Origin: Nitriliruptorales bacterium
Lineage (GTDB): Bacteria; Actinomycetota; Nitriliruptoria; Nitriliruptorales; Nitriliruptoraceae
DNA length: 5,412 nucleotides
Assembly (NCBI GenBank): GCA_030835875.1
Contig: JAURQY010000082.1
Location: 1-5,412, forward strand
Direction: 5' to 3'
The notes under the pieces were generated by a model. The model was not told the origin of the DNA. It saw only the letters and a list, made by a program, of their open reading frames with translations, and ran no database searches. Shown here in pieces: positions 1 to 4,660 of this stretch; the first letter of the stretch is position 1; each line of letters begins with the position of its first letter. The position numbers were made by a program, and so were the translations under genes.

Positions 1-239
1 GTGAGCAGGAGCGGACGCGTGTTCCCGACGACGCTGTCCGGGTCGGCATCGAGCACGCGGCCGATCGGCGTCGCGAACGACGCGGCAGCGGCCCAGCCGA
101 GCAGCGCGACGATGGAGCCGACGAGCAGCTCGTAGCCCGAGCGGACCAGTCCGAACGTCGGCCGCGTCCACGTCAGCACCGACGCGCCGACCGCCGTCAT
201 CGCGAGCACGAGCGCGAGCACGGCGGCAGGGTTCGACAT
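1..239 (-). CDS. Membrane protein of unknown function, N-terminal part
   Basis: This minus-strand reading frame starts at an ATG (237-239) and is open to the left edge, so only about 79 N-terminal residues are visible. Two hydrophobic stretches are seen, roughly residues 4-23 (Ala/Val/Leu-rich, no charge) and 37-57 (starting ELLVGSIVALLGW). A short basic/polar loop containing TWTRPTFGLVR separates them, and a more polar stretch (GRVLDADPDSVVGN) follows, so this looks like an integral membrane protein with at least two helices. A GGAG ribosome-binding site lies 8 bases before the ATG. I do not recognise the family and assign no function. It is transcribed divergently from the thioesterase gene at 358. 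Confidence 0.62.
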   Translation of the reverse strand, partial: MSNPAAVLALVLAMTAVGASVLTWTRPTFGLVRSGYELLVGSIVALLGWAAAASFATPIGRVLDADPDSVVGNTRPLLL

Positions 240-291
240 CGCGGATGCTCCGGGAGGGCCGGACGCCCCGGGGCGGGGACCGGCGGATGGC

Positions 292-297
292 TACGCT
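292..297 (+). promoter_or_regulatory. Possible -10 hexamer (TACGCT) for the FlK-like thioesterase
   Basis: TACGCT fits TAnnnT and sits within GGCTACGCT (289-297). The same nine bases recur at 3828-3836 in front of the alpha/beta hydrolase gene. The implied leader to the ATG at 358 is about 55 bases and ends with a GAGG ribosome-binding site (345-348), 9 bases before the start. No clear -35 sequence is visible. Confidence 0.35.
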
Positions 298-298
298 A
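293..298 (-). promoter_or_regulatory. Possible -10 hexamer (TAGCGT) for the left membrane-protein gene
   Basis: On the minus strand TAGCGT fits the TAnnnT pattern of actinobacterial -10 elements. It would place a transcript start about 45 bases before the ATG at 239. No convincing TTGACA-like -35 sequence is visible. It almost exactly overlaps the plus-strand hexamer at 292-297. Confidence 0.3.
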
Positions 299-357
299 CC
301 GACCTCGTCGGCGCGCCCTCCACCGCGTCCCCCACCTCCGCCTCGAGGACCGCACCC

Positions 358-756
358 ATGTCCGCCTCCGCGCGCCGCTGCGACCCCGGCCTCAAGCACG
401 ACCGGACGCTCACCGTCGCTGACGCACACACCGCGCCGAGCATCGGCTCCGGCGACGTCGCCGTGCTCGCGACCCCCGCCCTCCTCGCGCTCGCCGAGGG
501 CGCCTGCTGCGCCGCCGTCGCCGACGACCTCGACGCCGACGAGACGAGCGTCGGGACGTGGTCGGAGGTCGAGCACCTGCGCCCTGTCCCCGTCGGGCGG
601 ACCGTGTGCGCGCACGCGACGCTCGTCGGCCACCACGGGCGCCGCCTCGAGTTCACCGTCAGCGTCGAGCACGACGGCGAGACCGTCGCACGCGTGCGTC
701 ACCGCCGGATGCTCGTCGACCGCGAGCGGTTCCTCGCGGGGCTCACGCCCGGCTGA
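358..756 (+). CDS. FlK-like hotdog-fold acyl-CoA thioesterase
   Basis: This 132-residue protein is a small single-domain hotdog protein of the fluoroacetyl-CoA thioesterase (FlK)-like family; FlK itself is about 139 residues. Aligned by eye without gaps to remembered FlK, the catalytic Thr42/Glu50/His76 correspond to T39, E47 and H73 with identical spacing (8 and 26), and Glu65 of FlK corresponds to E62. Typical family blocks are visible: VLATPALLALAEGA (36-49), the central helix; SVGTWSEVEHLRPVPVG (64-80); and GRRLEFTVSVEHDGE (94-108). Hydrolysis of an acyl-CoA thioester in the cytoplasm is therefore expected. The lid phenylalanines of FlK (F33, F36) correspond to G30 and D33 here, so specificity for fluoroacetyl-CoA is unlikely and the substrate is unknown. 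The gene overlaps pepA tail-to-tail by 14 bases. A paralogue lies at 2886. Confidence 0.85.
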   Translation: MSASARRCDPGLKHDRTLTVADAHTAPSIGSGDVAVLATPALLALAEGACCAAVADDLDADETSVGTWSEVEHLRPVPVGRTVCAHATLVGHHGRRLEFTVSVEHDGETVARVRHRRMLVDRERFLAGLTPG

Positions 757-2302
757 GCCCCTCGAGCCACGCGATCAGCGTGCGCGCCGGGGTCCCCGTG
801 CCACCCTTCTGGTGGTAGGGGCCGGCGCTGTCGCGCCAGGCGACCCCGGCGATGTCGAGGTGCGCCCAGCGGACACGGTCCGGCACGAAGCGGGCGAGGA
901 AGAGCGCCCCGAACACGGTGCCCGGGTCCTTCCCGCTGCCGACGTTGCGCAGGTCGGCGAACGTGCCCTCTACCCGCTTGCCGTACTCCTCGGTGGCGAG
1001 CGGCAACTGCCACATCGGCTCGCCGACGGTGCGGCCGGTCGCGATCAGCTCGGCGGCCAGCGCGTCGTCGTTCGCCATCACGCCGCCGATCAGGTCACCG
1101 AGCGCGACGATGACCGCACCGGTGAGCGTGGCGATGTCGACGACCGTGTCCGCACCGAGCTCGATGGCGTGCGCGAGTCCGTCACCGAGCACGAGACGAC
1201 CCTCCGCGTCGGTGTTCATCACCTCGACGGTCGTCCCGTCACGCATGGTGATCACGTCGCTGACGCGCTGCGCGTCCCCGGAGATGAGGTTCTCGGCGAG
1301 CGCGAGGACCGCGGTGACGGCGACGGGCAGCCGCAGCCGCGCGGCAGCGCGGACGACGGCGGCGGCGGTCGCCGCACCCGCCATGTCCATCTTCATCGTC
1401 TCCTGCCCGGAGGTCGGCTTGAGCGAGTAGCCGCCGGTGTCGAACGTGATGCCCTTGCCGACGAACGCGACGTGCCGGGTCGCACCGTCGGGACGCCAGG
1501 ACAGCTCGACGAGGCGCGGCTTCATCGTGGAACCACCACCGACGCCGAGGATCCCGCCGTAGCCGCCGGCCTCGAGCTCGTCCTCGTCGAGCACGCGCAC
1601 GACGACGTTGTCCTCTGCGACCCCGGCGGCGATCAGGTCGGCCAGCAGCGGCGGACGCTTCTCCTTCGGTGACGTGTTCACCAGGTCGCGCACCCACACG
1701 GCCGCCTCGGCAGCGACGGTCGCGCGCACGACGGCGGCCTCGTTCGCCGGCTCGTCACCGACGCCGGCGAGCGTGACCTGCGCGAGGCGACGCGGTGACG
1801 GCTTCGAGCGGTACGTGTCGAAGCGGTAGGCGCCGAGCAGCACGCCCTCGACGACGGCGGCGAGGACGTCGGCAGCGGCGGCGCCATCGACCCGGATCGT
1901 CGCGAGGTCGGTCGCGAGGGCGGCGACGTCACCGGCGGCGCGGACGGCGGCGCCGGCGGCACGACGCAGCGTCTCGGTCGTGACCTTCGCGACCGGACCG
2001 AGGCCGACGACGAGCACCGCGCGTCCGGCGACAGGCCCGGTGGACGGCACGAGCCGGACGGTCGCGGCCTCGCCCGCCTCGAAGCCGAGCCCGGCGAGCA
2101 GCGCGGCCCCCTCGTCACCGAGCACCGCGCGTGCCCCGGCGCTCAGGACGGGCGGACGTGGACCGGCCGGCGCCTCCGCGGCGGTGTCCCCGGCAGCGTC
2201 CCCGGCGGCGTTCGCGGCGACGACGAGCAGCCCTGCGGCGGACGTGTCGAGGCTCAGGAGGTCCTGCGGAGCGGTCGCGAGCCGGATGGAGGGGGATGCC
2301 AT
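743..2302 (-). CDS. pepA: Leucyl aminopeptidase (M17 family), PepA
   Basis: This 519-residue protein is a full-length cytosolic M17 leucine aminopeptidase, a two-metal, normally hexameric exopeptidase that removes N-terminal residues from peptides. An N-terminal macro-like domain (about 1-170) is followed, after a linker, by the catalytic domain (about 185-519). The metal and catalytic residues are all visible with the same spacing as in bovine lens aminopeptidase: K283, D288, K295 (in VGKGITFDTGGYSLKP), D306 (in MKMDMAGAA), and D365, E367, R369 in the family signature NTDAEGRL. Residues 31-50 are a poorly conserved Ala/Gly/Pro-rich stretch within the N-terminal domain. The ATG is supported by a GAGG ribosome-binding site 7 bases upstream (2310-2313). 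The gene is divergent from the cupin gene and ends inside the 3' end of the thioesterase gene. In some bacteria PepA also binds DNA; nothing here tests that. Confidence 0.97.
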   Translation of the reverse strand: MASPSIRLATAPQDLLSLDTSAAGLLVVAANAAGDAAGDTAAEAPAGPRPPVLSAGARAVLGDEGAALLAGLGFEAGEAATVRLVPSTGPVAGRAVLVVGLGPVAKVTTETLRRAAGAAVRAAGDVAALATDLATIRVDGAAAADVLAAVVEGVLLGAYRFDTYRSKPSPRRLAQVTLAGVGDEPANEAAVVRATVAAEAAVWVRDLVNTSPKEKRPPLLADLIAAGVAEDNVVVRVLDEDELEAGGYGGILGVGGGSTMKPRLVELSWRPDGATRHVAFVGKGITFDTGGYSLKPTSGQETMKMDMAGAATAAAVVRAAARLRLPVAVTAVLALAENLISGDAQRVSDVITMRDGTTVEVMNTDAEGRLVLGDGLAHAIELGADTVVDIATLTGAVIVALGDLIGGVMANDDALAAELIATGRTVGEPMWQLPLATEEYGKRVEGTFADLRNVGSGKDPGTVFGALFLARFVPDRVRWAHLDIAGVAWRDSAGPYHQKGGTGTPARTLIAWLEGLSRA

Positions 2303-2366
2303 GCGTCTGCCTCGGGTCGGGGGTGCGGGGTGGCGCCAGCGGCGCGCGGGCGTCCCCCGCGCCGCG

Positions 2367-2396
2367 GCGGAGGCTAACCGTGGCCGGACCTACCCT
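2367..2396 (+). promoter_or_regulatory. Promoter of the cupin gene, probably giving a leaderless transcript
   Basis: A -10-like TACCCT (2391-2396) ends only 6 bases before the ATG at 2403, so transcription would begin at or next to the start codon. No purine-rich ribosome-binding site is present directly before the ATG. Eighteen bases upstream of the hexamer lies GCGGAG (2367-2372), followed by one base and CTAA. The same arrangement with the same spacing precedes the gene at 2886. Confidence 0.45.
2371..2376 (-). promoter_or_regulatory. Possible -10 hexamer (TAGCCT) for pepA
   Basis: Read on the minus strand, TAGCCT fits TAnnnT and would give a pepA leader of about 60 bases. The same bases form part of the element upstream of the cupin -10 on the other strand, so the two genes may share a bidirectional promoter region. 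Confidence 0.3.
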
Positions 2397-2402
2397 CCCG
2401 GT

Positions 2403-2846
2403 ATGACCGACACCGGCCCCACCACCCCGCTCCCCGTCGACCTGCGCGACTGGGTCCGCTTCTCGACCGACGCGGCGGTGCGCGTGCGCGTGCAGCGGAC
2501 CGACACCCTCGCGGTCGACCTGTGGTGCATCGAGCCGCAGCAGGCGACCGACGTCCTGCGTGCCGACGGTGACGTGTCCTACACGGTCCTCGCCGGACGC
2601 TCGTGGTTCGTCACCGAGGACGGCGACATCGGCCTCGACCCGCTCGGCAGCATGCTCGTGCCGCGCGGCGTCGCCCACGGGATCGACAACCGGGCACCGG
2701 ACCCGCTGATCGTGCTCGCCGTCACGTCACCACCGGACGCCGCACCGGTCGAACCCGCGGTGAGCACGACGGGGACCGCGGTGCGCGACCCGGACCCGAC
2801 ACGGCGCGGCGTCATCCGACGTCTCCGAGGTGAGCGCGGAGCCTAA
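2403..2846 (+). CDS. Small cupin-fold protein
   Basis: This 147-residue protein looks like a single cupin beta-barrel (about residues 20-108) with a proline/threonine-rich linker and a short arginine-rich tail (TRRGVIRRLRGERGA). The second cupin motif is well formed: GSMLVPRGVAHGIDN (82-96) has the Gly, Pro, Gly, His92 and Asn of the consensus. The first motif is degraded: where HxH and Glu are expected (around 55-65, GDVSYTVLAGRSWF) no histidine occurs, so a standard metal site is doubtful. The function is unknown; a ligand-binding or regulatory role is possible. The frame is also open upstream to about 1980, but that stretch lies opposite pepA and the homology-like sequence begins after 2403. 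The start ATG lies right behind a -10 hexamer, which fits leaderless translation. It is divergent from pepA and 39 bases before the next plus-strand gene. Confidence 0.75.
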   Translation: MTDTGPTTPLPVDLRDWVRFSTDAAVRVRVQRTDTLAVDLWCIEPQQATDVLRADGDVSYTVLAGRSWFVTEDGDIGLDPLGSMLVPRGVAHGIDNRAPDPLIVLAVTSPPDAAPVEPAVSTTGTAVRDPDPTRRGVIRRLRGERGA

Positions 2847-2865
2847 GTCGCTTCAGGACTAGACT
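2836..2865 (+). promoter_or_regulatory. Promoter of the second hotdog gene
   Basis: A -10-like TAGACT (2860-2865) would start transcription near 2872, just ahead of the ribosome-binding site. GCGGAG (2836-2841), one base, then CTAA (2843-2846) lies 18 bases upstream of the hexamer, matching the cupin promoter in sequence and spacing. The CTAA includes the TAA stop codon of the cupin gene, so the promoter overlaps the end of that gene. Confidence 0.42.
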
Positions 2866-2874
2866 GCGGTCCTG

Positions 2875-2880
2875 AGGAGG
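2875..2880 (+). promoter_or_regulatory. Strong ribosome-binding site (AGGAGG)
   Basis: AGGAGG lies 5 bases before the ATG at 2886 and settles that start over the later in-frame ATG at 2946. It is the best Shine-Dalgarno match in the window. Confidence 0.8.
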
Positions 2881-2885
2881 GTCCG

Positions 2886-3293
2886 ATGCGAACAGGTCCA
2901 GCACGCGGCACGTCCCGCCAGCGCGAGCTGGTGGTCGACGCGTCCATGACCGACGCGGGCCGTGCGACCGAGCTCCCGGACGGGCTGCCGCAGACCTTCG
3001 GGACCCTCGCGATGGGTGACGCGATCGCGTCGCTCGCCCGAGAGCTGCTCGCCGAGCACCTCGACGCCGACGAGGTCGCCGTGCCCGGCCGCATCGAGAT
3101 CATCCACCGCAACCCGATCCCCGTCGGCGCCACGATGCTGCTCGAGGCGACCGTGCAGGTCGTCGAGCCGTCCCGCGTCACCTGCGAGGTCCTCGTCCGG
3201 ACCGACGCCGGCGTGTCGGCCCGTGCCTCCTACGAGCAGGAGGTCGCGGCGCGCAGCGAGTGGCTGGGGCGCCTCGGCACGCTCGCCGCCTGA
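2886..3293 (+). CDS. FlK-like hotdog-fold protein, catalytic Glu apparently missing
   Basis: This 135-residue protein aligns by eye with the hotdog thioesterase at 358 and with FlK. FlK Thr42 and His76 correspond to T40 and H74, and FlK Glu65 to E63 in LDADE, with no gaps. The position of the catalytic Glu50 is A48 (in FGTLAMGDAIASLA). The central helix, the IEIIHRNPIPVG strand-turn (70-81) and the later strands (LLEATVQVVEPSRVTCEVLVR, 85-105) all fit the fold. A shared 17-base stretch coding LDADE (527-543 and 3058-3074) also links the two genes. The protein may bind an acyl-CoA or acyl group without hydrolysing it efficiently, or may use another acid residue. Its partner and substrate are unknown. 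The gene has its own promoter and ends 36 bases from the convergent SRPBCC gene. Confidence 0.72.
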   Translation: MRTGPARGTSRQRELVVDASMTDAGRATELPDGLPQTFGTLAMGDAIASLARELLAEHLDADEVAVPGRIEIIHRNPIPVGATMLLEATVQVVEPSRVTCEVLVRTDAGVSARASYEQEVAARSEWLGRLGTLAA

Positions 3294-3341
3294 GGGGCCT
3301 GAGGGCCTGAGGGGCCTCGGCGTCCCGCGTCAGCGGCCCTC
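3291..3341. terminator. Short tandem repeat and inverted repeat between convergent genes, possible terminator
   Basis: Starting with the stop codon of the second hotdog gene, TGAGGGGCC, TGAGGGCC and TGAGGGGCC follow one another (3291-3316). GAGGGCC (3301-3307) is a perfect inverted match to GGCCCTC (3335-3341), which lies inside the end of the SRPBCC gene, and a TGA/TCA pair (3308-3310, 3330-3332) could lengthen the stem across a two-base bulge. No T-run follows on either strand, so intrinsic termination is uncertain. Confidence 0.25.
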
Positions 3342-3794
3342 GCTCGCCCGGTGGGCCTCCTCCGCGCGCAGCGCGAGGTTGCGCAGCGAGCGTCGGAAGA
3401 TCCGCCGGATGATCGGCAGCGCGACGAGCTGCGCGCCGAGCTCGCCCAGCGCGCCGAGCGGCGGGTCGACCTCCTCCCACCATCCGATGCGCGTCCCGCC
3501 GTCCGCGAGCGCGGTCAGCTCGAAGGCACCCGTCCCGGTGATGATCCGCCCCGTGTGGGTGACCTCGAGGTAGCGGGGCGCGTCCCAACCGGTGACCCGC
3601 ATCGTGTCCTGGACCGTGAGCCCGAGCAGGTTCGTCGGGCAGCGCAGCTCGACGCCGAGCCCCTCGCGGTGCGCCGAGGTCACGTGGACCTCCTTCGCAT
3701 CGAGCATCCAGCGCGGCTGCTCCTCCCAGTCGACGAGCACGTCCCACACCACGTCGCGCGGCGCGGTCGTGTCCTGGTGCAGGTCGAGACGCAT
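3330..3794 (-). CDS. SRPBCC (polyketide cyclase/START-like) family protein
   Basis: This 154-residue protein has the layout of the SRPBCC helix-grip fold. Strand 1 (MRLDLHQDTTAPRDVVWDVL) and an early helix with the typical DWEEQPRWM (22-30) are followed by a run of antiparallel strands, including the block TGAFELTALADGGTRIGWWEEV (88-109). A long C-terminal helix then covers a ligand pocket (PLGALGELGAQLVALPIIRRIFRRSLRNL, 112-140). Such proteins bind hydrophobic ligands or act as cyclases or aromatase-like enzymes; many actinobacterial ones have no known ligand. The start is supported by GGAGGAG (3803-3809) 8 bases upstream of the ATG. No signal peptide is present. It is divergent from the alpha/beta hydrolase gene, which could share control, but no functional link is shown. 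Confidence 0.85.
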   Translation of the reverse strand: MRLDLHQDTTAPRDVVWDVLVDWEEQPRWMLDAKEVHVTSAHREGLGVELRCPTNLLGLTVQDTMRVTGWDAPRYLEVTHTGRIITGTGAFELTALADGGTRIGWWEEVDPPLGALGELGAQLVALPIIRRIFRRSLRNLALRAEEAHRASEGR

Positions 3795-3830
3795 GCGGTC
3801 CGCTCCTCCGGGACGGTGGGCGCCGACGGC

Positions 3831-3836
3831 TACGCT
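3831..3836 (+). promoter_or_regulatory. Possible -10 hexamer (TACGCT) for the hydrolase-reductase operon
   Basis: TACGCT lies in GGCTACGCT, identical to the nine bases ahead of the first thioesterase gene. It predicts a leader of about 47 bases before the GTG at 3890. A short palindrome, GCCGACGGC (3822-3830), abuts it upstream and GCCGGC (3838-3843) lies just downstream. Confidence 0.35.
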
Positions 3837-3848
3837 CGCCGGCCGAAG

Positions 3849-3862
3849 CGGGTTCGGACCCG
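3849..3862 (+). promoter_or_regulatory. Small hairpin in the leader of the hydrolase operon
   Basis: CGGGT (3849-3853) pairs with ACCCG (3858-3862) around a four-base TCGG loop, and a G-U pair could extend the stem by one. It lies between the predicted transcript start and the ribosome-binding site. Confidence 0.25.
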
Positions 3863-3870
3863 TATCCCCC

Positions 3871-3880
3871 TCCGTACGGA
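3871..3880. promoter_or_regulatory. Perfect 10-base palindrome (TCCGTACGGA) overlapping the hydrolase ribosome-binding site
   Basis: The ten bases read the same on both strands. The last three belong to the GGAAGG ribosome-binding site (3878-3883), which stands 6 bases before the GTG start. The palindrome could be an operator half-site pair or a structure masking the ribosome-binding site; chance is also possible. Confidence 0.22.
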
Positions 3881-3889
3881 AGGCGCGGC

Positions 3890-4660
3890 GTGTTCGCGGA
3901 CATCGACGGCAACACCCTCCACTACACGAGCGTCGGCGACGGTCCTCCCGTCGTCCTCATCCACGGGCTCGGCGGGTCCGCGCACGTGTGGCACGGGGTG
4001 ATCGGCGCGCTGCAGCAGCACCACCACTGCGTCGCCGTCGACCTGCGCGGGCACGGCCGCAGCCAGGGCCGCGGGAAGTTCTCCATCGAGGGCTGGGCGG
4101 AGGACATCAAGCGGCTCATCGCCCACCTCGAGCTGCCGCCCGTCACGCTCGTCGGCCACTCCCTCGGCACGCTCGTCGCGCAGGAGGTCGCCCACTCCGC
4201 CCCCGATCTCGTCGACGAGCTCGTGCTCGTCGGTGGCATCTCCTACTTCGAGCCGGCGACCGCCGAGGCGTACCGTCAGCGTGCGGACGCGGTCGAGGCC
4301 GACGGGATGGACGTGCTCGTCGACGCATGGCTCGAGGGTGCGGTCAGCCCGCGCAGCCACGCGACGCAGCCCGGGATGGTCGGGCTGCTGCGCGACGTGT
4401 TCCTGCGCAACGAGCCGCAGCACTACGCGAAGGCGTGCCGGGCGCTCGCCGACGCCGAGCGCATCCCGCGTGACGAGATCGGGCAGCCGACGCTCATCAT
4501 CGCCGGCTCGCACGACCGCTCGACGCCGATCGCGATGGCCGAGGAGCTCAAGCGCTCCATCCCCGTCAGCCGGATCAAGGTCATCTCCGGCGTCGGCCAC
4601 TGGATGCCGCTCGAGGACCCCGACGCCGTCGCGTCCGCGATGCTCGAGTTCCTGACCTGA
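3890..4660 (+). CDS. Alpha/beta-hydrolase fold enzyme
   Basis: This 256-residue cytoplasmic protein is a complete alpha/beta hydrolase of the group that includes enol-lactonases (PcaD-like), esterases and C-C bond hydrolases. The oxyanion-hole motif HGLGG (25-29), DLRGHGRS (51-58), the nucleophile elbow GHSLG with Ser91, the acid Asp209 (in AGSHDRSTP) and the catalytic His237 (in GVGHWMPLEDP) are all present. The cap region (about 118-195) is helical and charged. The length and order match the family. The substrate cannot be told from sequence alone; the similarity to 3-oxoadipate enol-lactonase is only of general type. The start is GTG, chosen because GGAAGG lies 6 bases upstream and the fold begins at once (FADIDGNTLHYTSVGDGPPVVLIHG). 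The stop codon overlaps the likely start of the reductase gene, so the two are co-transcribed. Confidence 0.92.
   Translation: MFADIDGNTLHYTSVGDGPPVVLIHGLGGSAHVWHGVIGALQQHHHCVAVDLRGHGRSQGRGKFSIEGWAEDIKRLIAHLELPPVTLVGHSLGTLVAQEVAHSAPDLVDELVLVGGISYFEPATAEAYRQRADAVEADGMDVLVDAWLEGAVSPRSHATQPGMVGLLRDVFLRNEPQHYAKACRALADAERIPRDEIGQPTLIIAGSHDRSTPIAMAEELKRSIPVSRIKVISGVGHWMPLEDPDAVASAMLEFLT

Noticed and set aside
358..756. Fluoroacetyl-CoA-specific thioesterase (true FlK, fluoroacetate resistance)
   Set aside because: The catalytic residues fit, but the lid phenylalanines linked to fluoroacetyl-CoA selectivity are absent and no fluorometabolite genes are nearby.
245..1672. Long plus-strand open frame (475 codons) opposite pepA
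   Set aside because: It is a mirror of the high-GC third-position pattern of pepA and overlaps the thioesterase gene. The translation is low-complexity Arg/Pro/Ala/Ser with no recognisable domain.
1980..2402. Upstream extension of the cupin reading frame
   Set aside because: It lies antisense to the N-terminal part of pepA and reads as Ala/Ser/Pro-rich noise. The cupin-like sequence begins only after the ATG at 2403, which has its own promoter.
3351..4001. Plus-strand open frame across the SRPBCC gene and the hydrolase promoter
   Set aside because: The SRPBCC protein on the opposite strand has clear fold features and a strong ribosome-binding site. This frame has neither and would run into the hydrolase gene.
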